DNA of 64,000 nt from assembly GCF_042675915.1 (NCBI RefSeq), contig NZ_JBHTKL010000002.1, forward strand, positions 150,308-214,307, read 5' to 3'. Below, piece after piece: positions 6,483-15,070 of this stretch (position 1 is the stretch's first letter; every line of letters begins with the position of its first letter). Source of the DNA: Thalassobacillus_A hwangdonensis (GTDB lineage: Bacteria > Bacillota > Bacilli > Bacillales > Halobacillaceae). Position numbers and translations under genes: made by a program. Under the pieces are notes generated by a model. The model ran no database searches and had not been told where the DNA came from. It saw only the letters and a program-made list of their open reading frames with translations.

Positions 6483-7409
6483 ATGGACGTAAAAGCACTA
6501 CTGCAAAAGCTATGGGAGAGCCCGATCGAAGAATTGACATACATAAACAAAGGCTTCTCACCAGATGAAAAGTACCGCCTCCAACTAGCTGATGGCGAAC
6601 GTTACTTCATTAAACTATGCTCCAAAGAATACGCAACACGAAAACAAGAAGAATTCACCCATATGAAAAACTTCAAAGCGATGGGAGTGCCAGTACCAGA
6701 ACCGATCTTCTTCTATACGTTCGATGAAGCTCCGTACTGTGTTCAATGCTTTGAATACATCGACGGTAAAGACGGCGAAGATGCATTACCTGAAATGACA
6801 GAAGAACAGCAGTACAACGTCGGTGTGCAAGCGGGAAGGGCGCTGCGCAAAATAAACACGGTCCCTTTGGAACATGCCTCCGAGACATGGGAATCCTACC
6901 GGATGAATAAATATGATAATTACATGCTTGCCGTTAAGGATTTGAAAGATGTCCGTCTCGACTTGAAAAGCGTCGATGCATTTGTACAACAACATAAACA
7001 TTTACTTAAGAATAGACCTCTCGTCTTCAACCATGATGATTTCCATCCCTGCAATCTGATGGTCTCTTCTCAAGGCCTAGAAGCGGTCATCGACTTTGAT
7101 CGATTCGACTGGGAAGATCCGTATCACGAGTTTTATAAGATGGCATTATTCTCAAGGAATATAAGCGTACCTTTTTGCGTGGGGCAGGTGCATGGATACT
7201 TTGATGATGAAGTACCTGAAGATTTCTGGGATTACTATGCGTTGTACGCAGCTATGACCTTCGCTGCTGATATCGTTTGGTCAACAAGGTTTTCACAGGA
7301 CCAAATTGAACATTCCTACACGCGCTTGTCGAGAATATTGGAAGATCACGATCATTTTAAACGCTGTATGCCAAAATGGTATGCCGAATATGACGCAGGT
7401 GAAATGTGA
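6483..7409 (+). CDS. Aminoglycoside phosphotransferase (APH)-fold kinase
   Basis: About 308 aa of the APH/choline-kinase-like family. The catalytic loop is FNHDDFHPCNLMV (HxDxxxxN) near residues 180-195. The metal-binding aspartate is in VIDFDRFDWEDPYHEF, and the ATP-binding lysine is probably in RYFIKL near 45. ATG 6483 is six bases after AAGGGG and is preferred over an upstream TTG. It is the first gene of a tight operon with a KNTase-like nucleotidyltransferase, a GNAT acetyltransferase and an SDR protein. The substrate is unknown: family members phosphorylate aminoglycosides, macrolides, sugars or other small molecules, so resistance should not be assumed. Confidence 0.85.
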   Translation: MDVKALLQKLWESPIEELTYINKGFSPDEKYRLQLADGERYFIKLCSKEYATRKQEEFTHMKNFKAMGVPVPEPIFFYTFDEAPYCVQCFEYIDGKDGEDALPEMTEEQQYNVGVQAGRALRKINTVPLEHASETWESYRMNKYDNYMLAVKDLKDVRLDLKSVDAFVQQHKHLLKNRPLVFNHDDFHPCNLMVSSQGLEAVIDFDRFDWEDPYHEFYKMALFSRNISVPFCVGQVHGYFDDEVPEDFWDYYALYAAMTFAADIVWSTRFSQDQIEHSYTRLSRILEDHDHFKRCMPKWYAEYDAGEM

Positions 7410-8155
7410 TGACTGAATGGAAACCAAGCCGCTTTACAAATGCTCAGCGGTATGATGCCGCTTACGCTATCTTGGAAAAATTGAAAGATACATACGGAGA
7501 AGAGTTGCTTGCAGTGGCAGTGGAAGGGTCTACAGCGAAGCGGCTGGATCATGCTTATTCCGATTTGGAACTGCAGGTGGTGCTGGACCGGAAATCTTAT
7601 CACAGGTGGCATGCCTTTTTTTATCAAGGGTTGTTCACAGGCATCAGTTATAACTCATTGGAGCGTGTGCGTGAGGATGCTGCTACGATCGACTACGAGT
7701 GGCCGGTGAGCGGAGATGGGTTTTCCGAGTCGGAAGTACTTTACGATCCAGGTTTTCTATACCATGAGCTTCGCAGGATAAACAAACATGCTGTTTCGGA
7801 AGCGGATTTTATGGCATTGATTTATGAAGCGCTGATGGACTTGTATGAACATGTGTACAAGATTTTCACGTTGAGATCAGATGAGACGATTGCACTCCAT
7901 CAGGAAATAGCCTCAATCGGCTATTGGGCGGCGATAACTGTCGGCCTTGCGAATCGACATCAATTCCCATCTGCGAAACGAATGGTGATCGAAAGCACGC
8001 AGCTGGCAGATACCCCGCAGGATTACGGTCAGTTAATCGGGGAGCTGTATGAAGGGGATGCGACTCAAGCTACAGAAAAGCTGTGGCGTGCGTTCACGAA
8101 GTGGGCGGAACAGAAAGAGATAACTGTAAAAGATGATGCATTGCACTCAATCTAG
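7409..8155 (+). CDS. Kanamycin nucleotidyltransferase (ANT(4'))-like protein
   Basis: About 248 aa of the polymerase-beta-like nucleotidyltransferase superfamily, resembling KNTase along most of its length. The motif VEGSTAKRLDHAYSDLELQ near 40-58 supplies the GS and DxE metal-binding signature. DYEWPVSGDGF near 95 and LADTPQDYGQLIGEL near 195 correspond to regions of ANT(4'). The ATG overlaps the last base of the APH-like stop codon, implying translational coupling; an in-frame GTG lies one codon earlier. AGGTGA is a weak ribosome binding site. Nucleotidyl transfer to an aminoglycoside-like hydroxyl is an inference from family only. Confidence 0.75.
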   Translation: MTEWKPSRFTNAQRYDAAYAILEKLKDTYGEELLAVAVEGSTAKRLDHAYSDLELQVVLDRKSYHRWHAFFYQGLFTGISYNSLERVREDAATIDYEWPVSGDGFSESEVLYDPGFLYHELRRINKHAVSEADFMALIYEALMDLYEHVYKIFTLRSDETIALHQEIASIGYWAAITVGLANRHQFPSAKRMVIESTQLADTPQDYGQLIGELYEGDATQATEKLWRAFTKWAEQKEITVKDDALHSI

Positions 8156-8166
8156 GAGGTAGTTTT

Positions 8167-8730
8167 ATGGAAGAAAAAACATTCTATCCTTTTCCTGAAT
8201 TGGAGACCGAACGGTTGATGCTGAGGGAAGTGTGTCCAGATGATGCGGAAAGTATGTTCGAAACATTCGGCAACAAGGAAGCGATGGAGTATTACGGTAT
8301 GCATGTTCATGAAACGGTCGAAGATACGAATCAGCTAATCGAACGGATGCAGACAAATCTTGAAGCGGGCAAATCGATTCGATGGGCAATTGTCGATAAA
8401 AAGTCGGGAAAGTGCATCGGAACATGCGGATTTCACCGTCTTGATGAACATAAAAAACGGGGGGAAGTAGGCTATGAAATTAACCCTTCGCTTTGGAGAA
8501 AAGGCTATATGAAGGAAGCGTTACACGCCATAATTTATTATGGATTCGAAGGCTTCGGGTTTCATCGTATCGAAGGAATTGTCCTTGGCAACAATGAGCC
8601 ATCCAAACAGCTATTGCGGAAACTGAACTTCACACATGAAGGGTCATTGACGGACCGCTATTATTTCCGTGACCGGTTTTGGGATGAGCATTACTTTGGC
8701 TTGATCAATCCGAATGGAGGGGTAAAATGA
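8167..8730 (+). CDS. GNAT family (RimJ/RimL-type) N-acetyltransferase
   Basis: 187 aa, typical of the RimJ/RimL subgroup that acetylates protein N-termini or small amines using acetyl-CoA. Family features are LETERLMLREV at 13-23, the acetyl-CoA loop VGYEINPSLWRKGYMKEAL near 100-118 (R/Q-x-x-G-x-A-like), and the C-terminal NNEPSKQLLRKLNF. A strong TAGGAGGT site precedes the ATG, 11 bases after the nucleotidyltransferase stop. Its last four bases overlap the next gene (ATGA), so it belongs to the same operon. Confidence 0.88.
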   Translation: MEEKTFYPFPELETERLMLREVCPDDAESMFETFGNKEAMEYYGMHVHETVEDTNQLIERMQTNLEAGKSIRWAIVDKKSGKCIGTCGFHRLDEHKKRGEVGYEINPSLWRKGYMKEALHAIIYYGFEGFGFHRIEGIVLGNNEPSKQLLRKLNFTHEGSLTDRYYFRDRFWDEHYFGLINPNGGVK

Positions 8731-9713
8731 AGGTTTTGATTCTTGGTGGCACGGTATTCGTAGGTAGGCATATTGTAGAGCAAGCGCTTGAAAGAGGACA
8801 CGAAGTAACCTTATTCAATCGAGGGAAGACGAACAATGACCTATTTCCTGAAGTGGAGAAACTTATCGGAGACAGGGATGATAAACTGAAAAGTCTTGAA
8901 GGACGTCAGTGGGATGTCGTCATTGATACCACTGGCTATGTGCCGCGTATCGTTGAACAATCTGCAAAGCTGCTGAAAGACCATGTAAAGAAGTATGTGT
9001 TCGTTTCTACCATCTCTGTCTACAAGGATTATAAGGAGAAATATTTAAGTGAAGACTACCCTAAAGGGGAGTGGGATGCGACTACTGAAGAGGTAACCGG
9101 GGGAACCTATGGTCCGATGAAGTTCGAATGTGAACGCCGTCTTCAGGAAATCCTTTCACCGGGCCAGCTTACCGTTGTGCGTCCAGGTTTGATTGTCGGA
9201 CCAAATGATCCAACCGACCGCTTCTCCTATTGGGTCGATCGCTACAATCGAGGTGGAGAAATACTTGTGCCGGACTTACAGGACCAGCCGATTCAGGTCA
9301 TTGATGTGCGAGATTTAGCTTCATGGATGATCGCTCTTGCAGAATCTGGAGAGACTGGGACGTACAATGCCACCGGATATGACGAAAGTCCGTCATGGAA
9401 CGATTTTCTGGAATCGCTTAAGAAAGCTTCCTCTTCCAATGTTACAGAAGTCAAAGTAGACCCGGAGAAATTGCTGAAGACAGATGTAAGACCGTTTGTA
9501 GATATCCCTTTATGGATTCCGAAAAGTGAGCAGTCTCCGCATGGCTATTTCCTTGTCGATAATCAAAGTGCACGAAAAAAAGGGCTTAAGTTCCGTCCAT
9601 TGCTGGAAACGATCGAAGACACGAAAGCTTGGCTGGAAGAGACGGGCAGAGAAATGACAAAAGCAGGCTTGGATGCAGACCAGGAGAGGGAATTACTGAG
9701 AACGCTCAGATAG
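8727..9713 (+). CDS. NAD(P)-dependent epimerase/dehydratase (extended SDR)
   Basis: 328 aa. The N-terminal Rossmann motif GGTVFVGRH is at 7-15, the central STISVY strand near 93, and the catalytic YGPMK (YxxxK) near 127-131. Extended SDRs of this kind act on nucleotide sugars or related keto/hydroxy substrates; the actual substrate is unknown. It overlaps the acetyltransferase by four bases, completing a four-gene operon. No terminator was recognised before the DUF2254 gene 80 bases downstream. Confidence 0.85.
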   Translation: MKVLILGGTVFVGRHIVEQALERGHEVTLFNRGKTNNDLFPEVEKLIGDRDDKLKSLEGRQWDVVIDTTGYVPRIVEQSAKLLKDHVKKYVFVSTISVYKDYKEKYLSEDYPKGEWDATTEEVTGGTYGPMKFECERRLQEILSPGQLTVVRPGLIVGPNDPTDRFSYWVDRYNRGGEILVPDLQDQPIQVIDVRDLASWMIALAESGETGTYNATGYDESPSWNDFLESLKKASSSNVTEVKVDPEKLLKTDVRPFVDIPLWIPKSEQSPHGYFLVDNQSARKKGLKFRPLLETIEDTKAWLEETGREMTKAGLDADQERELLRTLR

Positions 9714-9793
9714 TTCCAAATTGTTCTAGTTTATGAACGGCAAAGAAAGGCAAGATGGAAGGGGATAGGCAAAAAGGAAAGAGAGGAAACAAC

Positions 9794-11107
9794 ATGAAAC
9801 CAGCTTCAAATTCCACAAGAATGTGGGTATCGATGAAAGACAGCTTCTGGTTTTTACCAGCGGTGTACGGAGTGATTTCCGTTCTGGCTGTAGTTCTGGT
9901 CACAATCGTTGACTTCTTACTGCTGCCAGTCATTCAGAATGTCGTCCCTGACATCGTGCTCACAAACCAGGATATTGCAAAATCATTATACAGCGCACTG
10001 ATTACAGCAATTCTTACGATGACGACCATCAGTTTTTCAACAATCATGGTCGTTTTGACCACCTACACGACCCAGTTTTCACCAAGGACGCTGCAGGATT
10101 TCATGAAAAACCGGATGACCCAGCACGTGTTGGGAGTCTATTCCTTCAGTTTCATCTTTGCATTACTCAATCTGCTGCTGTTGACTGAAGATAAAAAACG
10201 GTTGATGGTAAGTCCGTTTTTCACTGTGGTCGTTTCTATCGTCTGTCTGGCCTTTTTCATCTTGTTTATCCATCACTCTTCCAGGTTCGTTCAAGTAAAT
10301 AATCTGATTGGTCAAATAAGATATAGAACAACGAAAATCATTAGAGGAACTTTCTCTAAGCGGGACTTTCAAGAAAAGACGGAGTGGGATGAAGAGGAAA
10401 TCACCGCATTGAAGCGTGAGGATCCTCAGGTCATCCTGGCCAATGAGACGGGGTATATCCAGCAGCTTCAATTGAAGAATCTCATTCAATGGGCGAAAGA
10501 AGAAGGAGCAGTTCTTGAAGCGGAATTTGACATCGGTGATTATATTCAGGAAGGAATGCCGATCTTCAAGTGCTGGTGCAGCAGAGAGATGGAAGCAGAA
10601 GAGAAATGTCAGGAATATCTTCTGATCGGTAACGAACGAGTCGATAACCAGGACATTGAGTTCTCGATTCAAAAGCTGGTCGAAATCTCTGTCAAAGCTA
10701 TCTCTCCTAGCATCAATGATCCCCATACCGCTATCAACTGTATCAACCGAATAGGTTTCCTGCTGTCGGAGTTAGGAAGGCACTATGTTCCGAACCGTTA
10801 TTATGCTTGTGATGACGATCAGTTAAGACTGATCATGGAGCCAAAGCCTTTCAGGGAATACCTGTACAAGAGCTTTTACCAAATCCGTATTTACGGAAGT
10901 GATGACATTTCCGTAATGAATGGGGTACTAGAGGCTTTGTATAAAGTTGCTACAGTCAATGGTGAGGATGTCAAAGAAGATGTATGGAGTTTCAGCGATT
11001 ACATGAGGGAAGCATTTCATGTAGACCCTAATAGCCTCGACTACATCTACTTCAAGAAACAAGTAGAAAAACTAGCCGCAGCATGTAATAAAACAGTTTC
11101 AATGTAA
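9794..11107 (+). CDS. DUF2254 membrane protein
   Basis: About 437 aa of the DUF2254 family. Four hydrophobic segments occupy roughly the first 170 residues, followed by a soluble C-terminal region. Family signatures are FSPRTLQDFMKNRMTQHVLG and SVKAISPSINDPHTAINCI. ATG 9794 is chosen because AGAGG lies about eight bases upstream; an ATG at 9755 would add a basic extension without a good site. Molecular function is not established for the family. Confidence 0.85.
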   Translation: MKPASNSTRMWVSMKDSFWFLPAVYGVISVLAVVLVTIVDFLLLPVIQNVVPDIVLTNQDIAKSLYSALITAILTMTTISFSTIMVVLTTYTTQFSPRTLQDFMKNRMTQHVLGVYSFSFIFALLNLLLLTEDKKRLMVSPFFTVVVSIVCLAFFILFIHHSSRFVQVNNLIGQIRYRTTKIIRGTFSKRDFQEKTEWDEEEITALKREDPQVILANETGYIQQLQLKNLIQWAKEEGAVLEAEFDIGDYIQEGMPIFKCWCSREMEAEEKCQEYLLIGNERVDNQDIEFSIQKLVEISVKAISPSINDPHTAINCINRIGFLLSELGRHYVPNRYYACDDDQLRLIMEPKPFREYLYKSFYQIRIYGSDDISVMNGVLEALYKVATVNGEDVKEDVWSFSDYMREAFHVDPNSLDYIYFKKQVEKLAAACNKTVSM

Positions 11108-11141
11108 TGATTAGATATAAAATATGCTATAGAAAAGTGAA

Positions 11142-11178
11142 AGGACCAAACCATATCAGATGGTTTGGTCCTCTCATT
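11142..11178 (+). terminator. Bidirectional-type terminator
   Basis: A 13-bp perfect stem (AGGACCAAACCAT 11142-11154 with 11160-11172) and a five-base loop, followed by TCTCATTTTTTT. It separates the DUF2254 gene from the convergent DUF1129 gene. Confidence 0.9.
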
Positions 11179-11200
11179 TTTTTAGCTTCTATCAATAAAA

Positions 11201-11878
11201 TCATTCCGTCAGACGGTATTTTTTGTTCATGAGCTTGGAAGTGACCACCATCAGCACCCCTGCAACTAGAAACAGGACGCCTCCTGCTTCAATCACAAAA
11301 CCCATTTGCGGAATGATGCGGGGAGCAGAAACAAACACGAGCATTCCGAGAGATCCTACAAGAGCAGGCACTCCATAGCTGATCCATTTATTCATTTCTT
11401 TGAACGTCGTGTACTGGATCCATTTCAACAGGAAAACGACGACAAGAGCCATTCCGAGACTATAAACAAGTACGGTGATCAAAGAGCTGACTACATAAAA
11501 CTCCTGATCAATATCGATGAAAAAGCTTCCGATCGTTTCAATCGTTCCTTTTGCAATCGCCATCCACCCAAGGCCGATAAATCCTAAGTACAGCAGGAAG
11601 ATCCCTAAGCTCTTTCCTGTTTCTTTGGGTAGCTGTTTAAGCATTTCTTTACAGTAGGCTTTCGGATCATCCCCGAATACATCCTCTGCCGAACGCCCTT
11701 CCTCCTGCGCCTCAAGTAGGTGATCGAGCAATTCCATCAACAGTTCTTCCACCTGCTGTTCTGATTTCATGATGTCGGTACGGATATAGAGCATCATGTT
11801 CGAGTAGTACTCCTCATTTTCTTCAGTCAGCAGCTTCCTTTTCTTATTGTTCTCATGGATCAAGTCCTTCGCATTCAT
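11201..11878 (-). CDS. DUF1129-type membrane protein paired with PadR regulator
   Basis: About 225 aa. The N-terminal 90 residues are soluble and acidic (EQQVEELLMELLDHLLEAQEEG, DDPKAYCKEML), followed by four hydrophobic helices. This layout is typical of the small membrane proteins cotranscribed with PadR-like repressors in Firmicutes. ATG 11878 overlaps the PadR stop by one base; an in-frame GTG is one codon earlier. Its role is unknown. Co-occurrence suggests the PadR protein controls its level, perhaps in envelope stress (inference). Confidence 0.7.
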   Translation of the reverse strand: MNAKDLIHENNKKRKLLTEENEEYYSNMMLYIRTDIMKSEQQVEELLMELLDHLLEAQEEGRSAEDVFGDDPKAYCKEMLKQLPKETGKSLGIFLLYLGFIGLGWMAIAKGTIETIGSFFIDIDQEFYVVSSLITVLVYSLGMALVVVFLLKWIQYTTFKEMNKWISYGVPALVGSLGMLVFVSAPRIIPQMGFVIEAGGVLFLVAGVLMVVTSKLMNKKYRLTE

Positions 11879-12207
11879 CACACGTTCCCCCTGTCGATCA
11901 ATTTATCTACCGGCTTTTTGATGCTGCTCCATTCTTTCTGGAATATCTCATAAGCGTCATAACCTGCGTCTGTCATGGTGTAATATTTACGTTTTGGACC
12001 GTTGGGGGAAACTTTCATCTCTCCTTGAATCAGTCCTTCTTTTTGCAGTCGTAACAGAATAGGATAGATCGAGCCTTCACTGACATCGTTCAGTCCATAC
12101 TGCTGCAGGCGGATGGACAACTCATACCCATATACTGTTTCCGAATGGATGATGGCAAGGATGCAGCCCTCGAGAATCCCTTTCAATAATTGACTTCTTA
12201 GTGACAT
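11878..12207 (-). CDS. PadR family transcriptional regulator
   Basis: A 109-aa winged-helix repressor. The PadR core is readable as LLKGILEGCILAIIHSETVYGYEL, then GSIYPILLRLQKEGLI and GPKRKYYTMTDAG. The start at 12207 has GAGGAG seven bases upstream; a longer in-frame start lacks support. Two related dyads in the upstream region are likely autoregulatory sites. It is transcribed with the membrane protein gene that follows. Confidence 0.9.
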   Translation of the reverse strand: MSLRSQLLKGILEGCILAIIHSETVYGYELSIRLQQYGLNDVSEGSIYPILLRLQKEGLIQGEMKVSPNGPKRKYYTMTDAGYDAYEIFQKEWSSIKKPVDKLIDRGNV

Positions 12208-12226
12208 GAGATAACTCCTCACTATT

Positions 12227-12274
12227 TTGTAATACAAGATACCAAGTCTTTATAAAGCTAACTTGTTTAACAAG
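12227..12274 (-). promoter_or_regulatory. Two dyads upstream of padR, operator candidates
   Basis: TTGTAATACAA (12227-12237) and CTTGTTTAACAAG (12262-12274) are inverted repeats of the same TTGT-N3-ACAA form, both followed by GATA, 36 bases centre to centre. PadR repressors bind dyads in their own promoters, so autoregulation is plausible. Confidence 0.5.
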
Positions 12275-12400
12275 ATAGCTAAAGTCATATTAACTGATTT
12301 TTACATTTTTGACAATAGCCTTTTATCATTATTCGAAAAGCGAATGTTTTGGTAAAATAGTAGACATGATTCAAATTGGCTTAAAAAGGAGAAAACCGGA

Positions 12401-13222
12401 ATGTTTGAGTGGAAAAATATTTACCGCGGCATGCTGATGGGGGCAAGTGACGTCGTACCAGGTGTCAGTGGTGGAACCATCGCGGTCGTATTGGGGATCT
12501 ATGATCAGCTGATCGAATCGATCAACGGATTTTTCAGCCGGGAGTGGAAGAAACATCTGAAGTTCCTGCTTCCGTTAGGGTTAGGGATTGTCACTTCGAT
12601 TGTTCTCCTGAGCAGGGTGATCAATTGGCTGTTTGAAAATTATCCAGGACCGACGAAGTTCTTTTTCCTCGGATTGATCATTGGCGTGTTGCCGTACTTA
12701 GCGCATAAAGGGGACATGAAGCATAAGTTCCGAATGAAACACTATGTGCTGTTATTAATTGGTGCAGTTATTGTCGCTTCGATGGTGTTTTTCCAAGCAG
12801 GTGAGACAGAACCGATGACCGACTTTACATTAAGTACGTATCTGTTGTTGTTTGCTGCAGGATTCATTGCCAGCAGTGCGATGATTCTACCGGGTATCAG
12901 TGGCTCGTTCATCCTCTTGATCATCGGGGTGTACACAACGGTTACACATGGGATTGAGGAGTTCAAATTCGACGTCATTGCAGTGGTTGGTATCGGGATC
13001 ATTTTAGGAATCATCCTGATGAGTAAGGTCGTCCGTTTCTTTTTGGAAAATTACACGACGGGCACATTTGCCGTCATCATCGGTCTCGTTGTCGGATCTG
13101 TATTTGTCATCTTTCCAGGTTGGCCGGATAGTGTCGGATTGATGATTGCGGGGATTCTCTGCTTCGCAGGTGGCTTGTTGGCAGCTTATCTATTAGGAAG
13201 AGTGGAATATAAGCAATCGTAA
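12401..13222 (+). CDS. popT: DUF368 membrane protein, undecaprenyl-phosphate translocase family (PopT)
   Basis: 273 aa with about eight hydrophobic segments. The DUF368 signature appears twice as inverted-repeat-like motifs: GASDVVPGVSGGTIAVVLGIY near 9-29 and LPGISGSFILLIIGVY near 165-180. Members of this family have been reported to recycle the lipid carrier undecaprenyl phosphate to the cytoplasmic leaflet for wall synthesis. AAGGAG precedes the ATG. It is followed 68 bases later by a thioredoxin-like gene. Confidence 0.85.
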   Translation: MFEWKNIYRGMLMGASDVVPGVSGGTIAVVLGIYDQLIESINGFFSREWKKHLKFLLPLGLGIVTSIVLLSRVINWLFENYPGPTKFFFLGLIIGVLPYLAHKGDMKHKFRMKHYVLLLIGAVIVASMVFFQAGETEPMTDFTLSTYLLLFAAGFIASSAMILPGISGSFILLIIGVYTTVTHGIEEFKFDVIAVVGIGIILGIILMSKVVRFFLENYTTGTFAVIIGLVVGSVFVIFPGWPDSVGLMIAGILCFAGGLLAAYLLGRVEYKQS

Positions 13223-13290
13223 GAAAAGACAAAAACGCTCGAAGCTATTATCATAGATGAAGGAATCATCACGAAAGGGGATTGGACAAA

Positions 13291-13608
13291 ATGGAATCCA
13301 TTAAAACGTACGAAACATTCAATGAAATAATTGCAGGAGAGAAACCAGTGATCGTCAAATTCCATGCAGACTGGTGCCCGGACTGCCGTCGGATGGATAT
13401 GTTTATCGGAGAAATCCTGGAGGAATATAAAGACTACGCTTGGTTCGATATCAACCGCGACGAGCTTCCCGATGTGGCAGACCGTTACGAGGTGATGGGC
13501 ATCCCAAGTATTCTCGTTTTCCAAAAAGGTGAAAAAATTGCGCACTTGCACAGTGCCTATGCAAAAACACCAGAAGAAGTGCAGGAATTCCTGCAGAAAA
13601 GTCTTTAA
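13291..13608 (+). CDS. Thioredoxin-like protein (WCPDC active site)
   Basis: About 105 aa, a thioredoxin fold with active-site FHADWCPDCRRM near residue 30 and cis-Pro in VMGIPSILVF. The CPDC pair differs from the CGPC of housekeeping thioredoxin. No signal peptide, so probably cytoplasmic. ATG 13291 lies ten bases after AAAGGGG; an in-frame TTG at 13282 is too close to it. Redox partner unknown. Confidence 0.88.
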   Translation: MESIKTYETFNEIIAGEKPVIVKFHADWCPDCRRMDMFIGEILEEYKDYAWFDINRDELPDVADRYEVMGIPSILVFQKGEKIAHLHSAYAKTPEEVQEFLQKSL

Positions 13609-13626
13609 GATACATTGAAATGATTG

Positions 13627-13686
13627 GATGTCTCATATGATCTAGGTCGCTCCTTATAGAGGCGACCATTTGAGGCATCTTTTTTA
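13627..13686 (+). terminator. Compound terminator
   Basis: Outer arms GATGTCTCA (13627-13635) and TGAGGCATC (13671-13679) enclose an inner GGTCGC/GCGACC stem, followed by T6 or more. Confidence 0.7.
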
Positions 13687-13768
13687 ATAACTATTTTCTT
13701 TCTGAATGATAGTTAAAAAATGAATACAGTTTCGATAAACGATTACACGTATTGGGTAATGTGGGGAG

Positions 13769-13865
13769 GGAATTCATAAGACTCCTGCGGAAAAACGGAC
13801 GAGGCGAGACCCCGCAGCGTAGCGAGGAGGCTTGATCGTTCGTCCGCGGAAAGCGAGTGAATTCC
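13769..13865. repeat. Dispersed palindromic element, copy C (reverse orientation)
   Basis: Core words GACTCCTGCGG, GGCGAGACCCCGCAGC, GAGGAGGCTTG and GGAAAGCGAG match the family in reverse complement. Terminal arms GGAATTCA (13769-13776) and TGAATTCC (13858-13865) pair perfectly. The interval between the thioredoxin-like and FAD genes (about 320 bases) holds the terminator and this element only. Confidence 0.8.
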
Positions 13866-13927
13866 TGGACCATATTCGATCATGAATAATATCGTTTATC
13901 AATGCTGAATCGAAAGGAAGGGTGGAT

Positions 13928-15016
13928 ATGGGATCAAGAGTGATCTTAGTAGGTGGAGGACATGCGCACTTGAAAGCGGTCCAATCCATTATGGAAGAAC
14001 GGCCCGCACACATCGAAGTGCTTTTGATTTCCCCGTCTTCCTATCAATATTACTCCGGGATGTTTTCTGGATATACAGAAGGCATTTATACGAAAGAGCA
14101 GATCCGCATCGATTTGAAGCAGCTCTGTGCACGTGCTGGCATACGCTTCATCGAAAAGACCGCCGTATTATTGAAAACGGCTGAGAAGAAACTGGTATGT
14201 GCGGATGGTTCTGTCTATCCTTTTGATGTGATCAGCTTCGATATCGGCTCTAAGAATGTACCTCAGGAACTGACGCAGGATGCTGTCCATTCAATCAAGC
14301 CGAACTACACGTTCATTGACCATATTGATTCATTGCGTGAGAGCCGTTTTCCGTTGATAGTAGGAGGGGGCGCGGCAGGGACGGAGCTTGCTTTATCCAT
14401 TCGGGCATATAAGCGGAGGAATAACCTTGAAGGTACCGTTAGATTGATCAGTAGTGAGGATGTGCTTTCATCTGAACCGAAGCTTACTTCCCTGAAATTG
14501 AAGCGGCTACTGAAAAAAAGCGGTGTACAGGTGTGGGACCATGAACGGGCTGTTGAGGTCCATGAAGATCACGTCAGGACAGACCGGAATAATAAAGTCC
14601 GCCATACTGGAGTGCTTTGGCTTGGTGGTCCGGTAGCTCCGCCCATTTTCGAAAAGTCAGCATTACCTTTGGATGAACATGGGTTTGTATCCGTAGAAGG
14701 GACCTTGCAGGTGGAAGGGTATCCGTATATATTTGCCGCAGGAGATTGTGCCACGCTCAAAGACCACCGGGATCTTCCTAAGAACGGGGTTTACGCGGTA
14801 AGACAGGGTCCTGTACTCTGGGGAAACATCCGGAAATACATCAATAAACAGGATGACCTCGAAACATTTGAACCACAAGCGCGCTACCTCTATATCCTTT
14901 CTACAGGGTTCCAGGAAGGGTTCCTCGTTTATGGTGCGTTCAGCATGCATGGCAAACAAGCGTGGAAAATCAAGAATAAAATCGACCAGGCATTCATGGA
15001 TGAATTCAAATTTTAA
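13928..15016 (+). CDS. FAD/NAD(P)-binding oxidoreductase, NDH-2/SelD-associated type
   Basis: About 362 aa. The N-terminal dinucleotide-binding motif is VILVGGGHAHLKAV, with the GGGHAH form typical of the pyridine-nucleotide oxidoreductase domain often associated with selenide-water dikinase. A second NAD-binding motif LIVGGGAAGTELALSI is near 145. The C-terminal FAD-contacting YIFAAGDCA is near 270. ATG 13928 is preferred over GTG 13922 because AGGAAGGG then lies five bases away. No selD is nearby, so the electron acceptor is unknown. A terminator overlapping the next gene closes it. Confidence 0.82.
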   Translation: MGSRVILVGGGHAHLKAVQSIMEERPAHIEVLLISPSSYQYYSGMFSGYTEGIYTKEQIRIDLKQLCARAGIRFIEKTAVLLKTAEKKLVCADGSVYPFDVISFDIGSKNVPQELTQDAVHSIKPNYTFIDHIDSLRESRFPLIVGGGAAGTELALSIRAYKRRNNLEGTVRLISSEDVLSSEPKLTSLKLKRLLKKSGVQVWDHERAVEVHEDHVRTDRNNKVRHTGVLWLGGPVAPPIFEKSALPLDEHGFVSVEGTLQVEGYPYIFAAGDCATLKDHRDLPKNGVYAVRQGPVLWGNIRKYINKQDDLETFEPQARYLYILSTGFQEGFLVYGAFSMHGKQAWKIKNKIDQAFMDEFKF

Positions 15017-15028
15017 GTGTATAGGAAA

Positions 15029-15070
15029 GGAGAGGATTGCTCTATTTGTCAGAGCGGTCCTCTCCTTTTT
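15029..15070 (+). terminator. Terminator between convergent genes
   Basis: GGAGAGGA (15029-15036) pairs with TCCTCTCC (15058-15065), with an inner GCTCT/AGAGC stem, followed by T5. It overlaps the 3' end of the TVP38 gene. Confidence 0.85.

Noticed and set aside
9714..9793. N-terminal extension of the DUF2254 protein from ATG 9755
   Set aside because: The extension is short and basic and lacks a ribosome binding site; AGAGG sits correctly before ATG 9794.
10163..10726. 187-codon open frame antisense to the DUF2254 gene
   Set aside because: Mirror of a coding frame, with no start signal and no motif.
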